From contig JAIWNE010000017.1 in NCBI GenBank assembly GCA_025331445.1, forward strand, positions 62,001 to 126,000: 64,000 nt of DNA. The letters run 5' to 3'. Of this stretch, positions 35,347-48,145 are shown piece by piece. A program made the position numbers and the translations under genes. Position 1 is the stretch's first letter; every line of letters begins with the position of its first letter. The notes under the pieces were generated by a model that saw only the letters and a program-made list of their open reading frames with translations, did no database searches and was not told the DNA's origin. This stretch comes from Blakeslea trispora. Taxonomy: Eukaryota; Mucoromycota; Mucoromycetes; Mucorales; Choanephoraceae.

Positions 35347-37114
35347 ACTTCATTATCATTTCTACCTTCTTTTTTCTTCATGTGCGTTTGCAATGGACTC
35401 AGTTAGTCTAGCCCATTCTAATGCCTACACGTATATTATCAACTCTTCGACCGGACATCATAGCCGTAATCATTGGGCTCTACTTTATATGTGTACTTTT
35501 TCTCTTTCTCGTTTATACATTTAACAAACTCTTCTTATTTTGCTTCCAGTTGGTCTTAACAGCATCAACGAATCAAACTGTAGCTCATGTTAGCTTCAAA
35601 CTGAACGTTTTCAAGGCATGTAATTTGTACAAGTAGCATGTTTGGCTAGAAGGAACAGCCTCTAACAGGGAAAAGCTATCCATAGTGAGCAATGTTTATT
35701 AAGCATCCGCATCAATGCTTGATTGATATAGCATTTGCCAATCAAGTGGTTTGAAGGATGATAGATCAGGGTGTAGGTTACTGTTTTCAGAAAGAAACAT
35801 TTGATACGTACAATAGCAGTATGTTAGTTTCATGTAATCCAGTTTGATAAAAAGATACAGTGTCTTAACAATGTCAATAAGAATAAACATGTTTTCTTGG
35901 TCAAAACAAAGTAAATGATGTTTGAAGAGTACAATTCTTACGTGTGATAGTATCACTTTCGTTAAAATTTGAGCACATTTAAGTCTCAACAATGACAATT
36001 GGGTTGCATTGAGTGACCACATAAGCTCATAAAGGGTTATAGCATTCTATAACGAAGCCAAAATCCTCACTAAATCCAGAACCTAAATAAAGTCAATAAG
36101 GTTCATATTAAAAGAATCAAACTAAAGAGATAGCATCACATCATTCTCTAACAAACTCTCAGGTTGATGAATAATGAAAGATATCAAGTCATAAGAAATA
36201 CACAAAGTCAGTACCTGAAAATCTATAATGACATACGCCCTCAATCCGAAAGCATATAAATGGTTGTAGCTTTCTTTGAGCTCATAACAAACATAGTGAA
36301 GAGCCTCATTATATCTACATTCTCTCTCTTTCTCTCTGTTTTTTCTCTACTCAGATACGTAAAGCATCATAGCTATCTAGATACGCGAGTCTAAAAGCTA
36401 TTAATCTCTTAGCACGTGAAAATCCCGATGGACTCATTAGGTTGTTACAAAACATATTGGATAGATCTTGGCTTACAAGTGTCACTATTGTTACAGAAAA
36501 AAAATTTATTGTGTGCAAGCACTAAACAACACTTAATTGGCAAAACAACTGTCTGTTTGATTTGGTGCTCAAGAGAAACACTCGAGAAGGGGGCTTCCGT
36601 CTTTCTTTTCTTGACCAAATCAGCGATTGTCTGGCTCATCATTTTCTACACAGAGGAGGTTAGTCTTTCTATATACTAATTGAAAAGTTTCCAGATGAAC
36701 TATTACCTTAACTCGGCAGAATATTTGTACAATATCTGGAATTAAGCCAAAGTCATTCGAGCTCTTCACCAACGAGAACTCTTCTTCTTCCACAAACACA
36801 TAAGCGCCCATATCGCCTAAAGAGCAACTAAACACTCGGCACTCGAACCCTTTTTGACCCAGTGTTAGAAACAATGTTGAGTACAGAAGGGTTTATAAAA
36901 GAACAGAAAATCTTACCACACACGAGAACACCAAAAGATCTTAGGCTTTTTGACCCCTTCAGCACCTGCTATTCTTGCTTCTTCTCATAAACACATTTTC
37001 ATTTGTCCGCTTCTTTAATTTGAATTTTCCAGAAATAATGTAGCTCCAAGAGTGCTTACTGACACACTTTGACAAGAACACCTGTTGCATTAATATACAC
37101 ACATTGTTGGCTTG
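35347..37114. other. Intergenic with a decayed minus-strand gene
   Basis: Spacer between the transposon and the sulfite reductase gene. It contains the relic described at 35699-36874. A CACGTG core lies at 36413-36418, about 700 bases upstream of the sulfite reductase start; the E-box class is used by Cbf1 to control sulfur genes in yeast, but one site at this distance is weak evidence. Confidence 0.4.
35699..36874 (-). pseudogene. Degraded multi-exon gene, unknown family
   Basis: Three minus-strand open frames look like pieces of one gene. Near 36870-36700 it reads FECRVFSCSLGDMGAYVFVE and FGLIPDIVQIFCRV. A GTAATA donor and a GTGTAG acceptor (near 36647) join this to MMSQTIADLVKKRKTEAPF. 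A third piece at 36022-35699 has LSLLRLKCAQILTKVILSHV and SNLHPDLSSFKPLDWQMLYQ. The third piece cannot be joined cleanly and the middle is missing. The protein-like composition is clear, but I do not know the family. It could be an element-encoded gene. Confidence 0.35.
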
Positions 37115-40100
37115 ATGGGCTTGCTAATAAGTGGAAAAGATGCTATTAGCTTAGTCGCATTTAAGCTGAGTGATCGTGTCTATACAAATGACCGGTCTTG
37201 CCAAGATCAAAAGACTCTCATCAACATCTGGAATCGCTCTGTCCAGATCGCCCAATACAGAGTATTCTCACACATGCTTCATTCTGCCGCTGATGGCTTA
37301 GTTGTCTCTAAAATATTGCCTGCTGATTCACTAGTGCCTGCTTTGCCCTACTTGTACAAAATGGTGAATGATAAATTGAGTGTAACCTTGCATATTGATA
37401 CAAGTATCGCATCCGAATCCTCGCTGTTTACCGATTTCTCCCATATCATGGCTGTCAGGCAAACCGGAATGATAATTTTGTGTGCTTCTACCGTCCAGGA
37501 GGCTTATGATTTTGGCATATTAGCCCATTGGATTTCCATTCTGGCCACTACACCCGTATTGCACTTTAGTGACAGCAAGCGAATTTTCGATGAGCTCAAT
37601 TGTATTCAGCCTGTAGAAGAAGATACTTTGGCTGGTTGGTTTAGCCAAGAACTCATAAATGAAAAGATAAAAGACAGATCAGCATTGCGATCTCTTGAAC
37701 ATACGACTTATCTCAGCCACAAGAAGGATTCAGCAGCAGAGCATCAAGCTGATTTACATGTTGTTTTCAAGCAAGTAACTGATGAATTTAACCTATCTAC
37801 TCAACGAAGCTATCGTCCTTTTGAATACAAAGGCGACCCTGAAGCTGAGTGTGTAATAATCGCTATGGGTATTGGCGCCGCTGTTGCACAAGCGGTACAA
37901 AGCACTCTTAAAACGAATGCAAAAATAGGTGTTCTTAAGATTAATTTATATCGACCTTGGATTGATTCTGATCTATTGCATACACTGCCTTGCAATGTCA
38001 AGCGCGTGGCTGTGATTGAGCCTTCAGAACATCTCACGCCCAGTTGGCTTCCTTTGTTCTTGGATGTAGTGGCTGCTTATCAATCTACAGGAAATAACAA
38101 AGTTGAAATCTTTAGTGGACAGTATGGCATTCAGAATGGAAGTTTTTCTCCAAGTCAAGTGAGAGCTGTGTTTGAAGGGTTGATTGAAGACAGGATGGAA
38201 CGATATTTTCACCTATCTTCTTTGCCTTCTCAAGACAATTGTCTTGTTGAACCCTCAATTGACCAGCTTGTATTTGAGGGGGATATAGAAGTGGCTAAAC
38301 AGTTTGTGTCTCATCAAACACCAAAAAAGCAGGCTCAACTTTATCCTATGAAAAACAGTGGTATAACTCATGTACGTTTAGCTGAGCCAGGTTCAGGACC
38401 ATTTCTACCTACTTTGATTGAGCAATCAAGCGTTGTTGTTCTTGCTGAAAAGAACGAATTGAATTCTCTTGAAGCTTTAGCTTGCCTTAAACAGAATGGG
38501 CTTGTAGTCGTTGAAGGCAATGTAAATACTCTTCCTGCCTGTGTCAAGAAATGCTTGTATGGAAAAAATGCAAAAATAGTTTCATCTGGTACCTTGATTG
38601 ATTTTTTGAGTCAAATAGGATCAAGAGATTTGACTGAGTCGCGCATATGCTCGATTGATACACCTGAAGCATGGTCTACTGAGCCAGGTTTCGTACATCC
38701 AATCCCAGCTATTAAACCTCAACAAATGGTTGAGGCTCTACCTGTAGAGGCACCTTACTTGAAGATACTCGATCAAGTATTTGGCAGCTATTTGAATATT
38801 GAAAACGCATATAACAAGTCTTCTGCTCGGACTCCAAACACATCTCATCCTCACAGTGCCCAACCAGAGTTCGGCTATGGCCGTTTGATGAATCACTTTC
38901 AGGAACACACACGATTTGTAGATGTGGTGAAAAGAATAATCCAAGAAGAGCCTTTACCTTCAGAAGCTGTCCGTGTGCTTTCTCAATGGCTACTTTTGAT
39001 TGATTCTTCCAGACCAAGTCATGCCAAGGTCCAGGATGCTTCTAATTCTGTTATTACCGTTCTTTCTTCCATCAGCCACCAGTATTCTGTTGTCCAAAAC
39101 ATCCTAGCAAGCAAAGACCTGTTATACTCTCGTTCTCACTGGCTTATTGGATCTGATGCCTGGGCTCAAGATCTGGAGCAATCTGGTTTGCATCATGTTA
39201 TCAATTCCGGGGAGGATATCAACATACTAATTGTAGACACTACACCTTATTGTAGTAACAAAAAAATGGATTATATGAAAAAGAACATTGGCCTTTACGC
39301 CATGAATTATGGATCTGTCTATGTCGCTTCAGTGGCTCTTTATTCATCTTACACGGGCGTCTTACAGGCTTTAACAGAAGCTGATAGTTATAAAGGTCCT
39401 TCGGTTGTATTGGCTTATCTTCCTCAGCTTCATGAGGCCTTTGATGCGATATTTAGCATGAAAGAGACCAAAATATGTGTTGATAATGGTACCTGGCCAC
39501 TGTATCGTTGGAATCCTGCTTTGATAAATGATAGAGAGAATGGAATGTTTAAGCTAGATTCGCAATTCATTTCGAAGCAACTTCAAGAATTCCTCGATAG
39601 AGAGAATTATTTGTCTCAACTTGTTTCTAGCCATCCCAATATGTCTTTTGAAATCAGTGCCTCTTTGGAAACTGTAAGTACTTGGATGAAACACAGAATC
39701 ATTAAAGAAGGGAACAACAGTCTCAGTCTTCTTCATTTTCTTTTGTATCTCACTTGTGTTAGGATATAGAAAAGCGTCATAAACAGCTCAAGACTAAAGC
39801 ACAAAATGATTACGCCTGCTTGATTTCTGGTCTTAATGCATCTAGAGGCTCCTCTCTTACTGTTCTCTTTGGTTCGGATAATGGTAATGCAGAGAATTGC
39901 GCCAAAAAGCTGGCTTCTCGTGCCAAGTTGATGGGTCTTCAAACTAGCCTATTATCCTTGGATGATTACTCTGATATTCATAGTTTAGCAAACGAGACTA
40001 ACTTAGTCATTGTATGTTCAACTGCTGGCCAGGGCGACTTTCCATCAAATGCTCGAGAGTTTTGGAAAAATATGAGCAGTTTGATTGTTGGCGATATTGA

Positions 40101-42045
40101 ACTGTCGGAACTTCGCTTTGGCGTATTAGGTCTTGGCGATAGTCACTACTGGCCCCGACGAGAAGATGCTGGGTTCTTCAATAAGCCTGCTAAGCTCTTA
40201 GACGCCAAGCTTGAGACTCTAGGAGCAAATCGTCTTTTGGATTTAGGTTTAGCTGATGATCAAGACACTGATGGTTACGAGACCATATTTAATTCATGGC
40301 AAGCTGCATTATGGAAGGCATTGGGCATAAGAAAAGTCAGTACAAGCGATGTTGTTACGTACACTGATGATCAGCTGAAAAAGGATTCAAACTACTTGCG
40401 AGGCACTATCTCTCAAGACTTGGTAAACGAATCCACAGGCAGAGTGAGTGAAATCAATCAAAAACTCCTTAAATTCCACGGAGCTTACCTTCAAGAAGAC
40501 CGCGACCTTCGAGAAAGTCGCAAGGAGCAAGGACTTGAGAGGGCTTACAGTTTTTTGGTACGAGTCCGTACACCAGGAGGTGTGGCAACACCCAAGCAAT
40601 GGCTTGCAATTGACAAAATTGCTGATAAGTTTGGAACCAGCCAATTGAAATTAACGACCCGCCAAACATTCCAAATATATGGTGTTCTTAAAAGGAGTCT
40701 GCGTAGTACTATTCGTGCTGTAAACAAGTCTTTACTTTCTACACTCGGTGCTTGCGGTGATGTAAATAGAAACATTATGAGCACAGTGTCGACCGAGATA
40801 CCAGAGATTCATGAGCAAATTCAGGCAGCTGTTTGCAAATTAGTTGATCTTCTGGCTCCAAAGACAAGCGCATACCATGAGATATGGCTTAACAATAGTA
40901 TGGTAGCTGGTCATGCTGTACAAGCTTTTGAGCCAATATATGGGCCCACTTATCTGCCAAGAAAATTCAAAATTGCGATTGCTGTTCCCCCTCAAAATGA
41001 CGTTGATGTATTTGCTCATGATATTGGTTACATAGCCATCATTGATGGAAAGAGAAATCAAGTTACTGGATACAATGTTCTGATTGGCGGTGGAATGGGA
41101 CAGACTTTTGGCAACAAGAAAACATATCCGCGACAAGGTTCATTGATTGGTTATATATCTGCAGATGGCATCCTTGAAGTAACTCAGGCAATTGTGACCA
41201 TTCAGCGTGATTATGGTGATCGCCTTGACCGTAAACGTGCACGCTTCAAGTATACAGTAGACAGTCATGGCGTTGAGTTTATCAAGCGAGAGATTGAGAA
41301 CCGATGTGGACTCAAGCTGGATGAACCAAAGCCTTACTCATTTAAAAACAACGTAGATCCTTATGGCTGGTCCAAAGGAAAGAATGAATCATGGAACTTT
41401 TGTATGTTTATTGAAAATGGTCGTGTCAAAGATACTCCTGATTTTCAACTCAAGACTGGGTTGCGCGAATTGGCTAAATTTCACAGAGGCGAGTTCCGTC
41501 TAACTCCAAATCAACATCTGTTGATCGCCGATATCCCTGAGCATGATCTTGAAAAAACCAAGGCTCATTTGATCAAATACAAAATGGACAATCTTTCCTT
41601 TAGTAACATTCGTAAAACCTCAATGGCTTGCGTTGCTCTTCCTACATGTGGTTTAGCCTTGGCTGAATCTGAGCGTTATCTACCCAATCTGATCACACTT
41701 CTTGAAGACATCGTGGAAGAAGCTGGCCTACAAAATGACTCAATTGTTATTCGTATGACAGGCTGTCCCAACGGTTGCTCCCGCCCTTACTTGGCTGAAA
41801 TTGCTCTTGTTGGCAGAGCGCCTGGGACTTACAACATGTACCTGGGCGGTAGTACAACTGGTGATCGCCTGAACAAACTCTATCTTGAGAGCTTGAATGA
41901 ACAGATGATTTTAGATGCATTGAAACCTATGATCAAGCGGTACGCTTTGGAGAGGCTTGAGAATGAAGCATTTGGTGACTGGGTCATTCGAGCTGGTTAT
42001 GTCAATCGAACAATCAGTGGATTAGATTTTCATGAAAAAACGTAA
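37115..42045 (+). CDS. MET5: Sulfite reductase (NADPH) hemoprotein beta subunit (Met5/Ecm17 type)
   Basis: Reduces sulfite to sulfide for cysteine and methionine synthesis. Two exons (37115-39673 and 39763-42045; intron GTAAGT...TTAG, 89 nt) give 1613 aa, slightly longer than yeast Met5. Domain order: pyruvate-ferredoxin-oxidoreductase-like regions (1-860, with WLIGSDAWAQDL and GLYAMNYGSVYVASVALYS), flavodoxin-like domain (about 885-1025, LTVLFGSDNGNAENCAKKLA), then the two ferredoxin-like/sirohaem halves. The [4Fe-4S]-sirohaem ligands are intact: CVALPTC (C1476, C1482) and CPNGC (C1521, C1525). The start is the ATG at 37115. The flavoprotein partner (alpha subunit) is not in this window. It converges with the CUE gene, 107 bp between stops. 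Confidence 0.95.
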
Positions 42046-42152
42046 AACACAACAAGAGAATAAAGCTAAAATGCCATGCAATTTGTCAAAACGACCTGCT
42101 TGTGTTTATTTAATGAACTCAAGCTTATGTTTCTTTTCTTTTTGTCTTGCAC

Positions 42153-43479
42153 TTATGGCATGGTATTTATAACAGTATCTCTTTGAATCTCGCTGTAAGC
42201 TGGCGGTGGCAATTCAGTTTCTTCAAAAGGGTTATGCGATGACTCATCTACATATATATTTAATGAGCTTATAGTCAACAGAGAATATAGAATGCTTACA
42301 ATGAACTTCATTGTGAGATGTTGCTGTATAGTTTGATGTTGGGATAGACCTGCTACCACTAGAGAGGAAAGGGTTTGTACTGTCTAGATTGGGATAATTC
42401 AACCATTTGTATATGTCTCCCTCTCGAAAAAAGAAAAAAAAAAGACTGTCCTTACCAGAAACACTACTACTACGGTATCTTCTTATTGGCAATGGAGGGG
42501 GAGACAGTGGATTTGTGTTTAGAGCTTGTCTGTGACCAGTTTGGCCAGGTAATGTACTGGATCGACCTACCCATTGTGTTATATAAAAGAAAAGAATAAA
42601 GAAAAATAATGGTTGGGTACTATCACCTACTTTGAAATGAACGACTGACATTTGGTGCGCTAGTAGAATGGGTTAATCCGGTTCCATTCACATACTGATC
42701 TGTGCGTGGAGGTCTTTCAATTGTGTAAGCTGAATTTCAATCCGAGAATATTATGTATAAAGCTACCTTTGGTATCGTCCTTGAGACCTGGAACGATCAT
42801 TTTGTGTAAGCTTCGTGCTGCTAGCATTTGTCTTCACAACATCAGACCCGCGAGGCCGCAACAACCCGGTATTGTCTGCTCGAAAAAAAAAGAGAGAGAG
42901 ATTGTACGTATGAGAAGAAACTTTAGCTTAATGGCAACTAAAACGTACCTAGGATGGATAAATTAGGAGTTGATACATGATTTTTTCGAGTATTTGCTGA
43001 TCTTTGTTTGCCTTGCTCTTGTAATTCTCGACGCCACTGAGCCAGCTCCTGTCTAACTGTCAAAGGCTGTGGATTTTCTTGCTAAAAACAAAACAAAACA
43101 AAAAGGCAAGAGATTACTGCCAAGAAAAACAAAAAGTAAAAAGAGGGGGAGAGTTCAAGCTTACAAGAAAAGGGTTCAGTGCTGGGTTTGGAGCCGAGTT
43201 TACATTGAAAGGGTTCTAAACACAATAAGAAGAATCGATAGTCAGGTTCAGCAAGTTGGGTTTCGAGTGTAGTCAGGTTTTTGTTTTTCATACATTATTC
43301 ATTGGCGCTGCCACTGGCTGTACAACACCATTGCTCATCTCGAGAAGCATTTCGAAGGTCTGGTTCAAGTCATTGTTAGTATTCAGTAATAAGTCTTCAA
43401 CGACTGAGCGATCTATGGAAGGAAAAGCGTCTTCTAAAATTTGAATTTTGGACTCATAGAAAGGATTATTGGTAGCCAT
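42153..43479 (-). CDS. CUE-domain protein with NPF and PPxY motifs (putative ubiquitin/endocytic adaptor)
   Basis: Eight exons on the minus strand give 296 aa: 43294-43479, 43165-43215, 42949-43081, 42767-42875, 42631-42713, 42456-42566, 42300-42422, 42153-42247. The N-terminal CUE domain (residues about 8-53) reads ESKIQILEDAFPSIDRSVVE and has the AFP motif and a C-terminal leucine pair used for ubiquitin binding. Five NPF tripeptides are scattered along the chain; NPF binds EH domains of endocytic proteins. A PPxY motif lies at 280-283 (PPPAY), a ligand for WW domains such as those of Rsp5/Nedd4 ligases. The rest is Ser/Asn/Pro-rich and probably disordered. The acceptor of exon 5 (after TTGAAAG) is the least certain, because a nearer CAG would give a stop. 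Confidence 0.78.
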
Positions 43480-44601
43480 TATCTGTGGCGGTTGTTTTAT
43501 TCCTACTTGAACAACAAAACAGAAAAAAATAAAAAAGGGCGCAGGACTCGAAAAGAAATTGGTAAACCCTTTTAGTACACTTTATTCCGAAATGATTGGA
43601 GCATTTTTTTGTGTATATAAAAAATTGAGACCTTTCAATAGAGATAAGACGATGATACAGTAAGTCGCTCGATTTAAGCGTATATAATATAAAAGTAGCA
43701 ATTCTTTGACTTATAATCAGTTCAAGCGCTAAAATGCCATATAACTTAAGAGTAACATTTCCCAAGAATAGGAACACTTCTTAAACAAAACGACTATTGC
43801 AAATTGCTGTGCTGTCGCTTACATATCTAAAAGGCCGGGTGGATTGTAACTTTTTATAAGTAAAATAGTGACAGACTTGTTCTTTTATTCTCAAGATCTT
43901 TTGTCTCAAAGATGTTTGTTTCTATTCATCAGAGTTAAAAAAAAAATAACCGCAATTTCGTGCCATATTTTCTGCTTAAACCAAAGTGAAACCAAGTCTT
44001 TCGTCTGCCAATTGATCATAAACCTTCATTTGTTCTTGAAGTATTACTCAATTCAAATTATATTTAGCAAATACGGCAAATCCTTCACTTGATGATTGAA
44101 TTAAAAAAAAAAACTATGCTTGCTTTCTTGACCACGCATTCCCCTCTATTACAGACTTACAAAATGATATCTCGGATTCCATCTATCAATATGCTAAAGG
44201 TCATGGTTTCGACTTGAAATTGAGTAAGGATGTTCTTGAACGCGTCTTTTGTATGAATAAGGTCGACTCAGATTAACCCAAAACTTTAGCATCAAAGGCT
44301 AAAGGTGGTACAACAAAGTGCTAGTCTCGGGTTTTTAAGTTTCTTGAAATGAACCATACAAGCAATCAATGACAAAGAACAGAGCTTAATTAGACATCAT
44401 CTTGAATCGCTAATGTGTTTCTTAGTTTATACATCTTTGGCTTTCATTATAAAGAATGATTCAATTTCAGTAAGGGATGACTGCAGATAAAACCAGAAAA
44501 AAAAAAGAGTCAAGGTGTACTAATTATGAGAAAGTGTATTTACATAAGAAGACTCCAAAAAAAAAAGAAAAGAGACTAATAACAATAAGAAATATACATA
44601 A
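43480..44601. other. Intergenic with a FAR1-like relic
   Basis: Upstream of the CUE gene and downstream of the MATE gene. Apart from the fragment at 44154-44352, no coding sequence is convincing. Confidence 0.45.
44154..44352 (+). pseudogene. FAR1-like DNA-binding domain relic (MULE transposase N-terminus)
   Basis: Reads DLQNDISDSIYQYAKGHGFD, then LKLSKDVLERVFCMNK, a stop, KTLASKAKGGTTKC, a stop, and FKFLEMNH. The layout (helix with Tyr-Ala, GF, basic strand, then KGGTTKC followed by a hydrophobic strand) is that of the FAR1/WRKY-GCM1 zinc-binding domain found at the N-terminus of Mutator-like transposases. Two in-frame stops and the absence of a following transposase domain make it a dead fragment. 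Family assignment is by pattern only. Confidence 0.5.
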
Positions 44602-46183
44602 TTACACATCATTTCTAACTAAAGATTTGTCCTCTTGACTAGAACGACATCGTTGCTTAGCTCTCTTCATTTCCAAGAACCAGTCTACTCTATATAAAAA
44701 CAAGACCTCACCAGCGGCCACCAAGAACAATGCGATAGACAAACCTGCCCAAAGACCAGTCAGTGCCCAAAGAGCTTTAAAGGTCAAATAAAATCCAATA
44801 GGCAAGGCAATGACATAATAAGCTATCATATTAATCATAGCAGCAACACCTTGACGACCAAGACCTCGAATCACACCGCCACCAACAGAGGCAATACCAT
44901 CTGTCACCTGAAAGACAGCACATAAGGGCAAGACGTGAGCAACCAGGCTGGCCACTTTAGGCTCTGAAGTAAACAAGTAAGCAATATTTTGGCGTGTCAA
45001 TAAAAAGAAGGCAGAGTTGATCAAGGCAAACATAACGGAAAACAGAATAGCTCCTTTAGATGCCACTCGGGCACTATAAGCAAGTCCTGCGCCCAAAAAG
45101 TTGCCCACACGATTCGTGGCTGCAACGGCAATACCCATTGGCACTGCATAAGTAGCCGAACTCAAAGTAAGCAGGATACTTTGTGCTGCCAAATCAGTTG
45201 TGCCCAAATAGCTGGCGGCTAGTGAAGACATTTCAAAAGCAGCCCATTCTGCACAAATGATCACAATGCCACTACTAGCCAATCTGAGGAATGGCCACCA
45301 TTCTGTTAAACACTGTCGAGACCAACCACCCCATCCTTCGCTTCCTTTAACGTATTTGATGTAAATCAACAAGAGAGTAAACATGAGCCAATAGCTAAGA
45401 CTAGTAGCCAATGGGGCTCCAATAAAGCCAAAATCAAGTGCATAGACAAACACATAGTTCAAGACAAGATTGATAGGTGCAGTAACGAGCATAGAAAGTG
45501 TAGAGGCATGCATGATTCCTTGGGCTTGCAAATAACGCTTAGTGGCTTCAAATCCCATGTAAGCTGGTGCGCCAGGTAGGAGATATCTTAGAAAGAGACC
45601 TAAAATTGAGACCTTTCATTTTTAGTGTGACCTGTCATTTTAATTGGACATATTTGTACTATGCCCGCATGTCATGGCTTTATATTTTTTTTTTGTTACC
45701 TGCAAATTTAGCTAACTCAGGTTCTTGATCGAATGAAAGCATAATGGATGTTGCATTCCACCATATACAAGCAATAGGCATAAACAAGATAATCAATACA
45801 AGATAGGCACGTTGTAGATGAACACCTATCACTGTCTTATCTTTTGAAGCTGTCCATGCTTGTGAACATAGTGTATCAAGGGCAGAAGTAATACCGTATG
45901 AAATCGACCAAGCCGATACATTCACAAACATGGAAGCAAGTGCAGAAGCACCTAGTTCGGTCTCACCCAAATGACCCAATGTAAATATGCTAGCCAATTG
46001 AAACGAGTTTTGTAGAAAGTATGTTCCGATAATAGGTAAGCTGTTAATCGACAGCCATTTCAATTCTCGTTGAACAGTGGTGTGATCAATGTGTTTATTG
46101 ATAAGTGGTGTTGATTCATTTAGTGTGATTGACACACTGCTTTGACTGTCGTTGCTTTGACAATATATTCGATGTTCTTGCAT
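44602..46183 (-). CDS. MATE-family multidrug/toxic compound exporter
   Basis: Multi-spanning transporter that exports organic cations or metabolites in exchange for protons or sodium. Two exons on the minus strand (45700-46183 and 44602-45599; intron GTAACA...TTTTAG, 100 nt) give 493 aa with about 12 predicted membrane segments. MATE landmarks include LPIIGTYFLQNSFQLASIFTL, with the SITSALDTLCSQAW-type box in helix 4 (here YGITSALDTLCSQAWTA), and in the second half AVPMGIAVAATNRVGNFLGA and VFQVTDGIASVGGGVIRGLG. A long hydrophilic N-terminus precedes helix 1. The start at 46183 is preferred; the frame stays open upstream to 46333, but that part is T/A-run DNA. The substrate is not predictable from sequence. 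Confidence 0.92.
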
Positions 46184-48089
46184 TTCAATTATTATTATGA
46201 TTTTTTTTTTTTTTTGCTTTTTAGTAAGACAAACTCTATTATTTTCTTTGGATGATAAGATATATAGAAAATAAAAAAAAAAAAGGGAGAAAAAAAAGAA
46301 CCTGCTAAAAATTCGAGAAATAGGTGAGAGCAAGTAAAGAAAGTAAAAAAAAAAATTAATCGCGGAGTTTACTTATCTGGAATAGATTCTTTCCAAATCA
46401 GTCAGTCGAGTATCCAATGAGATTGCTTTGTTTGACTGAAGCTTAAAAAAAAAAAAGGAAGCAAAACTATGTGTTTATTTTTGCATAGCGTCATATTGGA
46501 TTATGCAGAAACTATGAAGAGGCTTGAAAGACAAAACAAGCATAACATATTCACTCTCTTTCCGAGAAAGATAAAGGCATGTTTTCTCGATATTTTTTAT
46601 CATGTATTTATTAAAGCAATTTATACATTAAAAGGAGCGCACTGCTTTTGTTGTGGCCTTTGTGCTCCTTTTTTTTTTTTTTTTACAGTCTCCTTTGTCT
46701 GAGAAGTTTGTTTTCATTGATAGGCTATATTTATCCTTCTTTAGAGTAATAATAAGCTTGTTGTTTCCAACTTGTTTGACAATTATTATTTGAATTTTGC
46801 TCATATGTATATAAACACTCGTTTGACATTAATGATAAAAGAAGCACTGTTGCCTTCCCTCTTGTTTCCAAGTTTATGTTATAGTGTAAAGATTCAATGC
46901 TGAGGGCTGAAGCAGATATTTAAAAGAAGGCAAGGCAAAATGGAACAAAACAAAGTCGAATAAAATCAAAATGACAAGCAGAAACAACCCTTCATTATGC
47001 TTCAAGTCAATCCATCAATGAAAAGTCATAGTCTAGTCTATCAGCAATAATAATAACAATAATAATAGAAAGGGGGGAAGCTCTTGCAACAATACTGAGT
47101 GACAGCTTGGAAAATAGAGACAAGAGAATAGTTTTTCGGGAAATCAGTGATGTTGTACTAAGGTTGTTGCATAAAAGGGAAAACTACAAGAACCATATGC
47201 TGAAGACAGCAAAGATATTTATTATGGCTATTTGTAAGGTGAGAGGTATCCTGCTATCTTCAAGAAATAAGAAAATGATTGCATTGAATGTGGTATGTCT
47301 TTGCTGATTATCACTACTCAATGTTTTTTTTTTTTTGGTAAGCATCTGTTTCTCTTCAAAAAGGCTTTTGTTTATGCTTAAAAAAAAAACTCTCTGACAG
47401 GAGCCTCATGGAAGCTATCCAAAAAGGTGCCACATAATGAAGCTGTCTACCAACAAAAAAAAAAGAGAGCATGTTTCGCTTAATCAACCATTCTAGCCAA
47501 TGGAGGAATAAACATCATCTAATATGTAAATCAGCCTGTGCATGGCTATTAGAAAGACATTTAGAGTGGTTCATTAGAGATATATGAGTAGGTACATTGT
47601 CTGGACTAAAATGAAAAAAAAAAGACTGGGGGGAGGAAATGATGATACTTGGGCAGAAAAGGCTAGATTAAGTCCTTGTAATAGAGACAAAGGATTTATT
47701 ATTATAAATACAAAGAAAACAGAATTGCCTTAAAGATGACAAGAGAACAGTTTTAATTAAAGGCAACGAATTAAAAAGCGCGGCACAGTGAGCTAGTGCT
47801 ACCATTTAAAATAGTCGGAAAAGAAAAAGGCAGATCGCACTCTTTTTTCTCTTTTTTTTTTTTTTTTCCTTTTCTTTAAAAAACCTGGAGACTGTAACAG
47901 CAGGAACCCAAATAAAAAAAAAAAATTAGACAGTCATTTTAGTAAACTTTCTCCTGTTTTTAAGGTACTTTTTTTTCTAACACTTTTGATCCCTTTTTTT
48001 TGTTTTATTTCTCAGAAAAAAAAAGTTTTTTTTTTTTTTTTTTACTTTTTTCTTTAACTTTTTTTTTTTCCATATGAATCATAGTTTTA
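46184..48089. other. Divergent intergenic region, MATE and GAR-domain genes
   Basis: 1.9 kb with no supported gene. Short frames at 46469-46702 and 47107-47307 show no family features. A near-inverted repeat at about 46634-46670 (AAAGGAGC ... GCTCCTTTT) is followed by a 15-nt T-run. The 150 bases before the GAR gene are almost entirely T-runs. Confidence 0.45.
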
Positions 48090-48145
48090 ATGACAATAAA
48101 GTCAGAAGAAAGCAAATTAAGCACAATACCCCTTCCAAAGAATGA
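48074..48145 (+). promoter_or_regulatory. Upstream ORF overlapping the GAR-domain gene start
   Basis: An ATG 16 nt before the chosen start opens a 23-codon frame (MNHSFNDNKVRRKQ...) in a different register that ends at TGA 48143-48145, inside the main gene. If it is in the transcript, scanning ribosomes meet it first, which would dampen translation. The transcript start is not known. Confidence 0.35.

Noticed and set aside
36413..36418. CACGTG as a Cbf1-type control site for the sulfite reductase gene
   Set aside because: A single 6-nt core 700 bases upstream is expected by chance, and similar cores occur in a SEC11 intron and upstream of SAC3.
46184..46333. In-frame N-terminal extension of the MATE gene (about 50 codons)
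   Set aside because: The extra residues are Phe/Lys/Ile runs encoded by T and A homopolymers, typical of 5' leader DNA here; ATG 46183 gives a normal hydrophilic N-terminus.
46634..46682. Near-inverted repeat followed by a T-run, resembling a bacterial terminator
   Set aside because: This is eukaryotic nuclear DNA where T-runs are everywhere; the stem is imperfect and no gene ends just upstream.
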